Made by a program: the position numbers and the translations under genes. The notes under the pieces were generated by a model. The model was not told where the DNA came from, did not search any database, and was given only the letters and a program-made list of their open reading frames with translations. From Flavobacterium cucumis (GTDB taxonomy: Bacteria > Bacteroidota > Bacteroidia > Flavobacteriales > Flavobacteriaceae), in the NCBI RefSeq assembly GCF_900148835.1, contig NZ_FRYK01000002.1, positions 1 through 64,000 on the forward strand: 64,000 bases of DNA, given 5' to 3'. Below are positions 39,877 through 49,879 of the stretch, piece after piece. Each line of letters opens with the position of its first letter. Within the stretch, counting starts at the first letter, position 1.

Positions 39877-41238
39877 TTGTACGCAATCATCGACATAGAA
39901 ACCACTGGAGGGCAATACAATGAAGAAGGTATTACCGAAATCGCCATTTATAAATTTGATGGCCACGAAGTAATCGATCAATTTATTAGCCTTGTAAATC
40001 CTGAAAAACCAATCCAACCTTTTGTAGTAAAATTGACTGGGATTAATAATGCTATGCTTAGAAGCGCTCCAAAATTCTATGAAGTAGCAAAAAGAATTAT
40101 CGAAATTACAGAAGGTTGTGTAGTAGTAGCACACAATGCGTCATTCGATTATCGCATTTTAAAAACAGAATTCAGACGTTTAGGTTTTGATTTCAAAAAA
40201 CAAACGCTTTGTACAGTCGAATTGGCTAAAAAGTTAATTCCAGGTCAAGAATCCTATAGTTTAGGTAAACTCGTGCGTTCGTTAGGAATTCCGATGGCAG
40301 ACAGACATCGTGCGAGTGGCGATGCTATGGCAACGGTGAAATTATTCAAAATGTTGTTGGTAAAAGACATTGAAAAAGAAATCGTAAAAAGCTTTATTAA
40401 GACCGAAATCAAATCAGGAATATCACCTAAATTGTTAGATATTGTAGAGAGTTTACCATCCAAAACAGGCATTTACTACATCCACAACGAAAAAGGAAAT
40501 TTGATTTACATCGGAAAAAGTAAAAATATTAAAAAACGAGTTAACCAACATTTCACGGGTACTTCCAGTAAAAGTAAAAAAATCCAACGCGATGTTTATA
40601 CCGTAACTTTTGAAGAAACAGGTAGTGAATTGATTGCGCTTTTAAAAGAAAGCGAAGAAATTAAAATCAACAAACCAATTTACAATAGGGCCCAACGCAA
40701 AAGTATTTTTCAATATGCGTTATACCAACATAAAAACGAGCAAGGTTACATTGCATTAACCGTTGAAAAAGCAGATGGTAGAAAGAAAGAAATTACCTCA
40801 TTCACCTCACTTCAAGAAGGAAAAAATGCATTATTTAAAATAACTGAAAAATACAATTTGTGTCAGAAAATCAACGGCTTGTATGATACGAAAAACGGTT
40901 GCTTTCAATACAAAATTAAAGAATGTAATGGGGCTTGTTTAGGTGAGGAAAATCCTAAAAGCTACAACGAACGTGTATTGGAATTTATTGAAGAAAACTC
41001 GTTTGAAAACAACAACATGGTGATTCTAGACCGAGGTAGAACTTATGATGAGAGAACCGCTGTATTAATTGAAAGTGGAATTTATAAAGGCTACTGTTTT
41101 TACGATTTGAATTATCAAGTAAACAACATTGAAATTTTGAAAAATATCATCATTCCAATGCAACACAATCGCGATACCAAAACGATCATTCAAACCTATT
41201 TACGCAAGCACAAGGTCTACAAAATAATTCAATTTTAA
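39877..41238 (+). CDS. DnaQ-like 3'-5' exonuclease fused to GIY-YIG (UvrC-like) nuclease
   Basis: 453 residues from TTG 39877; no ATG is available and the first codons give YAIIDIETTGG, the ExoI motif. ExoII (VVAHNASFDYRIL) and ExoIII (HRASGDAMAT) follow by residue 150. Residues about 195-280 are a GIY-YIG domain (KTGIYYIHNEKGNLIYIGKS). The C-terminal part is UvrC-N-like with a Cys-containing region. This epsilon-UvrC fusion is widespread in Bacteroidota and is thought to act in DNA repair. Confidence 0.9.
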   Translation: MYAIIDIETTGGQYNEEGITEIAIYKFDGHEVIDQFISLVNPEKPIQPFVVKLTGINNAMLRSAPKFYEVAKRIIEITEGCVVVAHNASFDYRILKTEFRRLGFDFKKQTLCTVELAKKLIPGQESYSLGKLVRSLGIPMADRHRASGDAMATVKLFKMLLVKDIEKEIVKSFIKTEIKSGISPKLLDIVESLPSKTGIYYIHNEKGNLIYIGKSKNIKKRVNQHFTGTSSKSKKIQRDVYTVTFEETGSELIALLKESEEIKINKPIYNRAQRKSIFQYALYQHKNEQGYIALTVEKADGRKKEITSFTSLQEGKNALFKITEKYNLCQKINGLYDTKNGCFQYKIKECNGACLGEENPKSYNERVLEFIEENSFENNNMVILDRGRTYDERTAVLIESGIYKGYCFYDLNYQVNNIEILKNIIIPMQHNRDTKTIIQTYLRKHKVYKIIQF

Positions 41239-41255
41239 TTGCTTAACTTTGTTTT

Positions 41256-42083
41256 ATGAATGAAGTGAAGTCGAAATACGAGATTTTCAAACAAAGAGTC
41301 CATATTATAATATACGGAACCAATACCGTTGCAGGTAGGCTTTTTGATTTAATTCTCTTAGGTTTGATCTTACTAAGCGTTGTTTTGGTAATGTTAGAAA
41401 CCGTAAAAGAATTCGATGGAAAATACCACACTTTCATCTTGATTTCTGAATGGGTCATTACTCTTTTCTTCACTATCGAATATATATTGCGAATCATCAC
41501 GATTAAAAAACCCATCAATTACATTTTAAGTTTCTACGGAATTATCGATTTGGTAGCAATTTTACCCATGTATTTGTCTTTTTTTGTAACAGGGACTAGC
41601 GTTTTCACTGTAATTAGAGCCTTACGACTACTTCGATTATTTAAAATTCTAAACCATCCTCAATTTTCCAGTCAATCAGTACACTTACGAGAATCGATAA
41701 TTGCAAGTCGTGGTCGTATTTTAGTCTTCATGTACTTTATTTTAATAAGTTGTATCATTATTGGTTCGGTAATGTATGTTGTGGAGGGAGATGAAGCTGG
41801 ATTCACTAGTATTCCCGTTTCAATTTATTGGTGCATCGTAACTTTAACCACAGTAGGATTTGGAGATATTACTCCTATTACGCCTTTAGGTCAATTTATT
41901 GCTTCTTTTGTCATGATTATGGGTTACGGAATTATAGCAGTCCCAACAGGAATTATCACTGCTGAAATTGCAAAAAACATGCCTAAAACTAGAGAAAGCG
42001 ACAAAAAAGTGTGTCAAAATTGTGGTGGTCACGAACATTTATTAAATGCAAAATATTGCCAGAATTGCGGACACGAATTATAA
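41256..42083 (+). CDS. Voltage-gated potassium channel with C-terminal zinc ribbon
   Basis: 275 residues, six-span ion channel. S4 carries regular Arg (TVIRALRLLRLFKIL), the pore has the filter TLTTVGFGDITP, and S6 follows. The end is a zinc ribbon with two Cys pairs (VCQNCGG and YCQNCGHEL). Located in the inner membrane; opens for K+ on depolarisation. The zinc ribbon is a common bacterial add-on of unclear role. A -7-like TAACTTTG (41244-41251) is only 4 bases before the ATG. Confidence 0.9.
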   Translation: MNEVKSKYEIFKQRVHIIIYGTNTVAGRLFDLILLGLILLSVVLVMLETVKEFDGKYHTFILISEWVITLFFTIEYILRIITIKKPINYILSFYGIIDLVAILPMYLSFFVTGTSVFTVIRALRLLRLFKILNHPQFSSQSVHLRESIIASRGRILVFMYFILISCIIIGSVMYVVEGDEAGFTSIPVSIYWCIVTLTTVGFGDITPITPLGQFIASFVMIMGYGIIAVPTGIITAEIAKNMPKTRESDKKVCQNCGGHEHLLNAKYCQNCGHEL

Positions 42084-42172
42084 TGTGAATCTATATCCGT
42101 TTATCATTGCAATTTGGGCAAGGACATTTGTAATTTCAAAGCATATTATTCTAAAATCAAAATTTAATAAAA

Positions 42173-42796
42173 ATGAAAAAAACTTACTATTTGTTACTAA
42201 TCACTTTGTTTGTGTCAAACAATTTTTATTCACAAAAACTAAAATATGGTTTATACCTTGGGTTTAATGCTTATGATATTGAAATTGAAGGACCATATTC
42301 TGCATCAGGAGCTACAAGTAAAACAAATATTGGCGTTTTTGCAGACTATCAATTAAATAACAGATTTGGAATTAAATCAAATATTTTTTTAAACAAAACT
42401 ACAGAAACAAATTATTCAGTAAGTACTGATGTCGGATATTTTTCAGATATTTTTGGTGATGTTACCTATTCTTCATTTCAATTTCAAGGATTATCAAAAT
42501 TTGATGTTAGAAAAAATTATGATTCAGGTTTTTATTTATTAGCTGGTTTTAGATTTTCACAAATTGGTAATATCAAATTTGAAGAAAACCAAGAATTAGA
42601 AGATGAACTATTAAAAAAGTCTAATTTTGGAGCATTGTTAGGTTTTGGAACTTCAATTACCAAATACGCAAATTTTGAAATACTTGCTGATAGAAACATT
42701 TCTAATCCATTTAAATTAACAGATGATAAATCTAAAAACTTAGGTGTTTATTTCAATCTAAACATAAATATCTCTTCGTTTTTAAATGAAAATTAA
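42173..42796 (+). CDS. Outer-membrane beta-barrel protein
   Basis: 207 residues. A signal peptide (1-21, cut after NNFYSQ) is followed by alternating strands with aromatic ends (LKYGLYLGFNAYDIEI, YLLAGFRFSQIGNI), and it ends with a strand pattern LGVYFNLNINISSF. It fits a small porin-like or OmpA-barrel protein of unknown role. It precedes miaA by 3 bases. Confidence 0.75.
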   Translation: MKKTYYLLLITLFVSNNFYSQKLKYGLYLGFNAYDIEIEGPYSASGATSKTNIGVFADYQLNNRFGIKSNIFLNKTTETNYSVSTDVGYFSDIFGDVTYSSFQFQGLSKFDVRKNYDSGFYLLAGFRFSQIGNIKFEENQELEDELLKKSNFGALLGFGTSITKYANFEILADRNISNPFKLTDDKSKNLGVYFNLNINISSFLNEN

Positions 42797-42799
42797 AAT

Positions 42800-43720
42800 T
42801 TGAACTATCTCATCACTATAATAGGACCAACAGCCATTGGAAAAACTTCCTTGAGCATAGCTTTAGCACAACATTTCAAATGTCAAATCATTTCGTGCGA
42901 TAGTCGTCAGTTTTTTAAAGAAATGAAAATCGGTACAGCCGTACCAAATGATGAAGAGCTAGCAGCTGCATCCCATCATTTTATCCAGAATAAATCGATC
43001 TTTGAAAGTTATTCAGTAGGTGACTTTGAGCAAGAAGCTTTGGCTAAATTGAGTGAATTATTTCAGAAAAACAACATTCAAATTATGGTTGGTGGTTCTG
43101 GATTATATGTCGATGCTGTTTTAAAAGGATTTGATGATTTTCCGGATATTGATGATTCGGTTCGAACTGAAATTAATGCTAAATATGATGCATTAGGAAT
43201 TACTTATTTGCAAGAACAACTTCAAAAATTAGATTCGGAATATTACCAAAAATTAAAAACTGAAAATCCGCAAACCTTACAAAATCCACAACGTATGAAG
43301 CGTTTTGTGGAAGTTTCTATTGGAAGTGGAAAACCGTATTCAAGTTTTATAGGAAAACGAAAAAATAAAAGAAACTTTACTCCGATCATCATTGGTTTAG
43401 AAGCCGAACGAGAAATCATGTACGAGAGAATCAACCAACGTGTTGATATTATGCTAAATGAAGGACTTTTAGAAGAAGCACAAGCTTTGTATCCTAACAA
43501 ACATTTGAATGCTTTACAAACAGTAGGTTACAGAGAATTATTCGATTATTTTGATGGGAAAACCACTTTAGATTTCGCCATTGAGCAAATCAAAATGAAT
43601 ACAAGACGATTTGCTAAACGTCAAATCACATGGTTTAAACGAACAGAAAACGTGAGTTGGTTTGATTATTTGATGAATAGAGAAGAGATTATTAAAAACA
43701 TTGAATTAAAGAAAAAGTAA
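42800..43720 (+). CDS. miaA: tRNA dimethylallyltransferase
   Basis: Adds a dimethylallyl group to A37 of tRNAs reading UNN codons. 306 residues from a TTG start at 42800 (no ATG fits). P-loop GPTAIGKTSL (9-18), then SCDSRQFFKEM and GGSGLYVDAVL, the family's substrate motifs, and LQTVGYRELFDYFDG near the end. The TTG start suggests modest expression. Confidence 0.93.
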   Translation: MNYLITIIGPTAIGKTSLSIALAQHFKCQIISCDSRQFFKEMKIGTAVPNDEELAAASHHFIQNKSIFESYSVGDFEQEALAKLSELFQKNNIQIMVGGSGLYVDAVLKGFDDFPDIDDSVRTEINAKYDALGITYLQEQLQKLDSEYYQKLKTENPQTLQNPQRMKRFVEVSIGSGKPYSSFIGKRKNKRNFTPIIIGLEAEREIMYERINQRVDIMLNEGLLEEAQALYPNKHLNALQTVGYRELFDYFDGKTTLDFAIEQIKMNTRRFAKRQITWFKRTENVSWFDYLMNREEIIKNIELKKK

Positions 43721-43763
43721 CGCAACTTATTGCCAAAAATTCCATCTTTAAAAGAAATTTAAT

Positions 43764-44399
43764 ATGAAAAAAATCTTATTACTTTACTTATTTACTTTCG
43801 TTTCTTGCGGAATTCCATACGATGGTGAAGCTATAATAAATATAAAATTAAAAGTAGTTAACGTTGAAAACGAACCTTTAGAAAATGAAAAAGCATATGT
43901 ATTTACTAGCTACGGAGATGACAGTTTTGATACTTCTACTTATAAAAAGGTCTCTAACAACGAAGGTTTTATAAACTTTAAAATGTTTAAACCACAGAAT
44001 TCAGCTAGTCTCATTTTAGAGGAATCAAATGAATATCTGCCCGTCACATTTTATGGTTTAAACGACGATAATTTTACTGAATCAGATTGGGAATTAGGCA
44101 CTTTAATCCTTTTTAAGATTGACGAAATAATTTCTTTTACAATTCAATTAAATCAAATTTCAAGTAACAAAATTTTAGAAAAAATAGAAGTAATTGCAAT
44201 AAAATATCAACCTCAAATTAATTTGAATGAAGAAAATAATACTGATTATTTTGACCCCGAGCTTTACTATCTAATCAAAAAAAATCAAAGTATTGAATTA
44301 AAATATCAAACTAGAAATACAATTACTAACGAAATTGAATATTACACAATTCCTTTAGTTATAAATGATACCGAAATTCAATATACTTTAACGTATTAA
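43764..44399 (+). CDS. Hypothetical lipoprotein
   Basis: 211 residues. Short signal with lipobox FVSC (Cys about 15), so lipid-anchored. The rest is beta-rich and resembles a transthyretin-like or carboxypeptidase-regulatory sandwich (IKLKVVNVENEPLENEKAYV) but I cannot name a family. It is 1 base before a beta-barrel gene, with which it probably works in the envelope. Confidence 0.65.
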   Translation: MKKILLLYLFTFVSCGIPYDGEAIINIKLKVVNVENEPLENEKAYVFTSYGDDSFDTSTYKKVSNNEGFINFKMFKPQNSASLILEESNEYLPVTFYGLNDDNFTESDWELGTLILFKIDEIISFTIQLNQISSNKILEKIEVIAIKYQPQINLNEENNTDYFDPELYYLIKKNQSIELKYQTRNTITNEIEYYTIPLVINDTEIQYTLTY

Positions 44400-44400
44400 A

Positions 44401-44991
44401 ATGAAAAAAATAACTTCCCTACTTCTATTTGTTTACGGTATTTCATATTGTCAGGATATAAAGCATGATAAAATTATCGATTTAGAACCAAGTATGAGAA
44501 TCGGTGTTGTCATGCCAATTCATTTTGGAAACAATATGATTTCAAATGAATTTAAAAACAATATTGGTTTTTCTAGTAATTTTAGTTTTTTAAAAATATA
44601 CGATTTAAAATTATCATTCGGATTTGAATATCAAAAATATAATGAAACAAATTCTAGCATAGGTAATATCAGTCATATTAATAAATACTCCTACTCTATT
44701 CAATCCGATTATACATTAAACTTAAATCCAAAATACGCAATAATTCCTTATGTTAATTATGCGTATACTGATTTGAATTATAAAAATTCGGTTAACATAA
44801 TTGCAAAACAAAAAGGAAATGAAATTAAAATAGGCAGCTATTTAGATTATAAATTAAACAATACTTATTCTATATATATCGGTTTCAATTATTATAAATT
44901 GATTAATAACATTGAGGCATCAAGCCAAGATAAAAAATATTATGGAACTAGCGATGCCTTTCAAATTTCATTTGGAATCGAATTAAATTAA
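44401..44991 (+). CDS. Outer-membrane beta-barrel protein
   Basis: 196 residues. A signal peptide (1-17, cut after YGISYC) is followed by amphipathic strands (FKNNIGFSSNFSFLKIYDL, GSYLDYKLNNTYSIYIGFNY), ending in a final strand FQISFGIEL. A small barrel of unknown role, paired with the lipoprotein gene just before. Confidence 0.7.
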   Translation: MKKITSLLLFVYGISYCQDIKHDKIIDLEPSMRIGVVMPIHFGNNMISNEFKNNIGFSSNFSFLKIYDLKLSFGFEYQKYNETNSSIGNISHINKYSYSIQSDYTLNLNPKYAIIPYVNYAYTDLNYKNSVNIIAKQKGNEIKIGSYLDYKLNNTYSIYIGFNYYKLINNIEASSQDKKYYGTSDAFQISFGIELN

Positions 44992-44998
44992 TTTTATT

Positions 44999-45724
44999 AT
45001 GCCTATTTCACCCAACTTCACCTCTATTTTAGAACAAGAATACGAAATCAATTTTCTACAATGCTATCCCAATGGTTTGTTGAAATATACTGAATTGTGC
45101 AATATTTTTCAAATTACTGCTGGATTTCATGCCGATTTAGGCGGAATTAGTTTTAGCGATATGCAAGAACATCACCAAGCTTGGGTAATGAGTAAAATGC
45201 GTTTAGAAGTCGTTAATTTACCCAAATGGAAAGAGAAAGTTACCGTAAAAACTTGGATAAAATCGTTAGAAAATTCGCGTTCAACACGCTGTCTAGAATT
45301 ATATCGTGGTGATGAAAAACTTGCTGGTTGTGAAACGTACTGGGCAGTATTAAATACCCAAATCAGAAGACCTGAAAATTTAGCATTACCACACAAACAT
45401 TTTACAAAATATCCCGAACAGAATGCAACAGAAAAATCGATGCAACGCATTAATTTGGATGTTGCGTTTGAAAAAGTTTTGGATTATAAAGTTCAATTAT
45501 CCGATTTGGATATTGTAAATCATGCTAACAACGTAAAATATTTAGAATGGTGTCTTAATACTATGGATAGAAAATTCATTCTAAAACAGCAAATAAAAGG
45601 ATTTGAAATGAATTTTTTAAAAGAATTGAATTGGAATGACGAAGCCATAATTTCTAAAAATAAAAACACGTACGTCATTTCTAAAGACGATAAGATTTGT
45701 TACGCTTTAGAAATCATAGAATAA
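44999..45724 (+). CDS. Acyl-ACP thioesterase
   Basis: 241 residues, double hot-dog thioesterase of the FatA/bacterial TE14 group. Motifs: YTELCNIFQITAGFHADLGG, then VNLPKWKEKVTVKTW and VNHANNVKYLEW, the latter with the catalytic Asn-His region of the second domain. It releases fatty acids from acyl carrier protein, shaping chain length. It ends at a terminator. Confidence 0.88.
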   Translation: MPISPNFTSILEQEYEINFLQCYPNGLLKYTELCNIFQITAGFHADLGGISFSDMQEHHQAWVMSKMRLEVVNLPKWKEKVTVKTWIKSLENSRSTRCLELYRGDEKLAGCETYWAVLNTQIRRPENLALPHKHFTKYPEQNATEKSMQRINLDVAFEKVLDYKVQLSDLDIVNHANNVKYLEWCLNTMDRKFILKQQIKGFEMNFLKELNWNDEAIISKNKNTYVISKDDKICYALEIIE

Positions 45725-45726
45725 AA

Positions 45727-45754
45727 AAACTCTGTCTTATTAAAGACAGAGTTT
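45727..45754. terminator. Bidirectional terminator
   Basis: Perfect arms aaactctgtctt / aagacagagttt (45727-45738 and 45743-45754) after the thioesterase gene and before the convergent response-regulator gene. Confidence 0.85.
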
Positions 45755-45841
45755 GACTATAGAATTTTAAACTTTATCAATCGGAACTTCTTTTAATCAA
45801 ATTTTAAAATTAAGTTCATCTTGAAAAATACCAATTGCTGT

Positions 45842-46540
45842 TTATTGTTTGATTAGTAACCTAAATCCTTCACCATGAACATTAAGTATTTCTACATTTT
45901 CATCTAACTTTAAGAATTTTCGCAATTTAGCAATATAAACATCCATACTTCTTGAAGTGAAGTAATTATCATCTCTCCATATTTTCGTTAAAGCTAATTC
46001 TCTTGGCATCAAATCATTCTCAAAAAGGGCCAACATTTTTAATAACTCGCACTCTTTCGGAGATAATTTGATAGGTTCTTGTCCTGGATAAGTTAAGAAT
46101 CGAAGTTTAGAATTCAAATGAAATTTCCCTATTGTAAATTCAAATTGATTCGTATCTGGTTTTATCTCAGATGCTTTGCGCTGAATAATAGCTTTAATTT
46201 TTACTAAAAGCACTTCTGAATCAAAAGGCTTGTTTAAATAATCATCTGCTCCAACTTTATAGCCTTTTAAAACATCTTCTTTAAGTGTTTTTGCAGTTAA
46301 AAAGATAATAGGCACTTCTTGATTTTTTTCACGAATTTCACGTGCTAATGTATAACCATCTTTATAAGGCATCATTACGTCTAAGATACATAAATCATAA
46401 GTATCTTTTTTAAATTTCTCAAATCCTTCCATTCCGTTTTTTGCTAACGTAACGTCAAAGTCATTGATCATTAAATAATCCTTTAAAACGGCTCCAAAAT
46501 TTGGATCATCTTCTACTAATAATATTTTTTTCCCTTCCAT
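45842..46540 (-). CDS. OmpR-family response regulator
   Basis: 232 residues. Receiver domain with acidic pair EDD (9-11), phospho-Asp in LCILDVMMP (about 54) and Lys in NKPFDSEVL; the C-terminal winged helix is of OmpR/PhoB type (ELLKMLALFENDLMPRELAL). It is 18 bases downstream of its kinase gene. The pair resembles the RprXY system of Bacteroidota. Output genes are not evident. Confidence 0.93.
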   Translation of the reverse strand: MEGKKILLVEDDPNFGAVLKDYLMINDFDVTLAKNGMEGFEKFKKDTYDLCILDVMMPYKDGYTLAREIREKNQEVPIIFLTAKTLKEDVLKGYKVGADDYLNKPFDSEVLLVKIKAIIQRKASEIKPDTNQFEFTIGKFHLNSKLRFLTYPGQEPIKLSPKECELLKMLALFENDLMPRELALTKIWRDDNYFTSRSMDVYIAKLRKFLKLDENVEILNVHGEGFRLLIKQ

Positions 46541-46558
46541 ACTATTTTTGTATTTTTT

Positions 46559-48142
46559 TTAATTGATTAATGGCATTTTTATTATAAAGGTACTACCTTT
46601 TCCTTTTTCACTTTCAACATATATTTGACCGTTATGATCTTCCACTATTTGTTTTACATAAGCCAAACCAAGGCCATGACCTTTAACGTTATGTAAATCT
46701 CCTGTGTGTTCTCTGTAGAATTTTTCAAAAACTCTTTTTTGAGCCACTTTACTCATTCCTGCTCCTTGATCTTGAATTTTAATTAAGATATAATCTTTAA
46801 TATTTTCCGTGTAAATATCGATTACAGGTGCGTTTGGAGAATACTTAATAGCATTATCTAAAACATTAACCAAAACATTGGTAAAATGTACTTCATTCAA
46901 TAAAATCGTATTGCGTTGTGCATTAAAATGAGAATGAATCACTCCTTCCCGATCTTCAACTATTAAACTGACATGGTCAATTGCATCTTCTATTATCTCA
47001 GCTACATTTCTCGGCTCTTTAGAAATATCCAATTCATTTTTCTCTAATTTAGAAATTCTAAGTACATTTTCCACTTGTGCATGCATCCTTTTATTTTCTT
47101 CCTTAATCATTTGAAGATAGCGCTGCACTTTTTCTTTATCATCAATAATTTTTGGATTTTTAATAGCATCTAAAGCTAAATTTATAGTAGCAATAGGTGT
47201 TTTAAATTCATGCGTCATATTATTAATGAAATCGGTCTTAATTTCAGAAATTTGCTTTTGCTTGATCAATTGATTCAATGCACTTGAATAGGTAAGCACT
47301 ATAACTAAAGTAAATAAAAGAGATAAACTAGTGATTCCAATTAGAGAGGAGAAAACGAATTTACTTTTCTGTGGAAACCCTACTAACAATTGATACTTTG
47401 AAATCCCTTCATTGTCTTGAAAAATTGGAATCCCATAGGTTTTATTTTTCTGATATTTAAACTTATCGGAACGCAATTTTGTAGCTAAACCATTACTGTA
47501 AATTCCAAATTCAAAAGGTGTTTTAATTCCATATTTATTGAGCTCTTCTTTTAACATTTTGGCTAACTCGTCAGTAGAAATCCTACTCTGTAATGGTTTT
47601 TGAGACACAATATCTCTAAAAGCCACTTCAAAATTTGCACGATCTAATATGGAAAGATTTCCTGTTTTTTTGATTGTTACGTTAGGTTGGGTATTTAATT
47701 GATAACTTCCATCATTAATGGAATTACCATTATAAATTTCCGTTTTTCTTTTTGAAATAACTTTCTCGAAGTTTATAGCTCCTGCATTTTTATCAAAGAA
47801 CGAACCTGATATTCCATAATTTTCAGCAACTAAAGTGTTAGAATAGATAATGGTTTCATTGGTTTTTCTATCTCGCTCATAAAAATAAATCTCTTTTAAA
47901 TCCTCTTCTTTAGGTACGACGCCCGTACTGTCAATAATTTTATTATATTGTTTGTAAAAGGACACCAATTCTTTATCCTTAATAGCATTTGAAACATTAC
48001 CAAGTACTTGCTGTACATGGTATTTGAATTCTTCTTCATTTTTAGTCAAAGAGGTTGTAATCCAATACAATTGAACTAAAATAATGCCTATTAATGACAA
48101 ACTCATTAAAAAAACTAATAATCTAAACCTTGATTTATTCAT
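46559..48142 (-). CDS. Sensor histidine kinase
   Basis: 527 residues. Membrane spans at about 7-28 and 265-287 flank a large periplasmic sensor region (about 30-264). The dimerisation domain has the phospho-acceptor His in NMTHEFKTPIATINLA. The ATPase part shows the N box (VLVNVLDNAIKYS), the G1 box (IQDQGAGM) and the G2 box (KGHGLGLAYVKQI). Signal unknown. First gene of the operon with the response regulator. Confidence 0.93.
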   Translation of the reverse strand: MNKSRFRLLVFLMSLSLIGIILVQLYWITTSLTKNEEEFKYHVQQVLGNVSNAIKDKELVSFYKQYNKIIDSTGVVPKEEDLKEIYFYERDRKTNETIIYSNTLVAENYGISGSFFDKNAGAINFEKVISKRKTEIYNGNSINDGSYQLNTQPNVTIKKTGNLSILDRANFEVAFRDIVSQKPLQSRISTDELAKMLKEELNKYGIKTPFEFGIYSNGLATKLRSDKFKYQKNKTYGIPIFQDNEGISKYQLLVGFPQKSKFVFSSLIGITSLSLLFTLVIVLTYSSALNQLIKQKQISEIKTDFINNMTHEFKTPIATINLALDAIKNPKIIDDKEKVQRYLQMIKEENKRMHAQVENVLRISKLEKNELDISKEPRNVAEIIEDAIDHVSLIVEDREGVIHSHFNAQRNTILLNEVHFTNVLVNVLDNAIKYSPNAPVIDIYTENIKDYILIKIQDQGAGMSKVAQKRVFEKFYREHTGDLHNVKGHGLGLAYVKQIVEDHNGQIYVESEKGKGSTFIIKMPLIN

Positions 48143-48213
48143 CGAAACAAATTTAACATTTTAACATTTACTGTTAAAATACATTAACCAAAGATTAACA
48201 TAAAAACCTTTTA

Positions 48214-48801
48214 TTATTGTTTTGATAAAATTTTAAGAATTTGGTCTATTTTGTTTAGGGTAGTTTTTAAATCTAAATTATTGACAATGAAATCACTTCT
48301 CTTGATTTTCTCTTCTTCAGACCATTGATTTTGAATCCGTTTCATCACACTCGCTCTATCCACTTTATCTCTTTTCATAGCCCGTTCAATCCGAAGCTCT
48401 TCTGGTGCAGTAACCAAAATTACTTTATCACATGTTAAATTTCCACCTGACTCAAACAAAATAGCGGCCTCTTTAATGACAAAAGGGTTATTTTTATGCA
48501 GTTTAACCCAATTATCAAAGTGTATTTTCACTGCTGGATGTACAATTTTATTGAGTTCAGTTAATTTCTCTGGTGCGTTAAAAACTATTTCAGCTATTTT
48601 TTTCCGATCAAGGTTTCCAGAATCGGTCATAATATTCTCTTCAAAAATGGCTTGAATTTTAGTTAAAAGCTGTTCAGAATTCATCAATTTTTTAGCTTCT
48701 TCGTCAGCAATATATACTGGAATACCCTTTGATGCAATATAATTTGCTACAGTTGATTTTCCGCTACCTATTCCACCCGTTAAACCAATAATTCTTGTCA
48801 T
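48214..48801 (-). CDS. coaE: Dephospho-CoA kinase
   Basis: Final step of coenzyme A synthesis. 195 residues. P-loop GLTGGIGSGKSTVA (5-18), YIADEEAKKLM and the lid region RIERAMKRDKVD. Normal length. It lies 3 bases from the glycosyltransferase gene stop, in one operon. Confidence 0.94.
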   Translation of the reverse strand: MTRIIGLTGGIGSGKSTVANYIASKGIPVYIADEEAKKLMNSEQLLTKIQAIFEENIMTDSGNLDRKKIAEIVFNAPEKLTELNKIVHPAVKIHFDNWVKLHKNNPFVIKEAAILFESGGNLTCDKVILVTAPEELRIERAMKRDKVDRASVMKRIQNQWSEEEKIKRSDFIVNNLDLKTTLNKIDQILKILSKQ

Positions 48802-48804
48802 TGT

Positions 48805-49803
48805 TTATTTTTTAAAAAATAATTCTGGAAACGCTTTTTCAGGCGCTTGTTTTAAAATCAACACTTTAAAATAGGAAAGTATAAAACCTTTTCCGTATCC
48901 ATAAAATTGAATTAATGATGCAAATACAGAATAAAGTGCTATCTTAAAATTTCTATTCTTAAAGTAAGAAGAAAGAAATAAAATCACAAAATAGAAAAGG
49001 TAAATAATTAAAAAATAAGGAAACAATAATAAGGCAAATAAAATTGAAATTAAAAATCCAAATAAAAACAAACTAGGAAACCAAAAGGTAACTTTAGCAT
49101 GTTCAGGATACCAAAAATTCAAAATAGGTCGGGCTTTTCCAAATTTATAAACTTGAATTTGAAATTTCTCCCAACTAATTCTCCTCTTGTGATAAACAAA
49201 AGCGGATTGGATTAGTTTTGTTCGAAAACCTAGATTCCATAATCGAATAGATAAATCAGGGTCTTCACCAGGATGAATATTACCAAAACCTTCAGAGGCT
49301 TCAAATGCTTTTTTTGACAACCCCATATTGAAACTACGCGGTTGAAATTTGCCTACATTCTCACTCCCACCTCTTATACCACCTGTGGTCAAAAAAGAAG
49401 TCATTGAAAAGTTGATGGCTTTTTGAATATCTGAGAAAGAATCTAATGCTGCATCTGGGCCACCAAAACAATCTACGTATTCTACTTCTAGACTTTTTTG
49501 AACTTGCAATAAATAATCTGGCGGAATAATACAATCTGAATCGAGAATGATAAAATAATCTCCTTTTGCCACCTTCATACCATAATTACGAGAATCACCA
49601 GGTCCTGAGTTAGGTTTAAAATGATAAGATATGGAAATTTTGGAATTGTATTTTTCTACTATAGCGTCACAAGGAATCGTAGAGCCGTCTTCAATTATAA
49701 CGACTTCAAACAGGGTTTCAGTTTTTAGTTTCGATAAACTTTCAAGTAGCTCATCAATTTCATCGGGTCTATTATAAACAGGAACAATAAATGAAAAATA
49801 CAT
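48805..49803 (-). CDS. Glycosyltransferase family 2
   Basis: 332 residues. GT-A domain: FIVPVYNRPDEIDELLESL at the start, DSDCII as the metal-binding DxD, then PGEDPDLSIRLW, the acceptor-side ED motif, by residue 195. Two C-terminal hydrophobic segments (about 245-295) anchor it to the inner membrane. It likely transfers a sugar in envelope polysaccharide or glycolipid synthesis. Followed by coaE. Confidence 0.9.
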   Translation of the reverse strand: MYFSFIVPVYNRPDEIDELLESLSKLKTETLFEVVIIEDGSTIPCDAIVEKYNSKISISYHFKPNSGPGDSRNYGMKVAKGDYFIILDSDCIIPPDYLLQVQKSLEVEYVDCFGGPDAALDSFSDIQKAINFSMTSFLTTGGIRGGSENVGKFQPRSFNMGLSKKAFEASEGFGNIHPGEDPDLSIRLWNLGFRTKLIQSAFVYHKRRISWEKFQIQVYKFGKARPILNFWYPEHAKVTFWFPSLFLFGFLISILFALLLFPYFLIIYLFYFVILFLSSYFKNRNFKIALYSVFASLIQFYGYGKGFILSYFKVLILKQAPEKAFPELFFKK

Positions 49804-49833
49804 GTCTTATTTTTCACAAAGGTAATAAAAAGA

Positions 49834-49858
49834 AAAGTCCCGATAAAATCGGGACTTT
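49834..49858 (-). terminator. Terminator of the large T9SS gene
   Basis: Perfect arms aaagtcccgat / atcgggacttt (49834-49844 and 49848-49858), 21 bases after the stop of the minus-strand gene. Confidence 0.8.
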
Positions 49859-49879
49859 AATTACAAAAATTTAAATTAA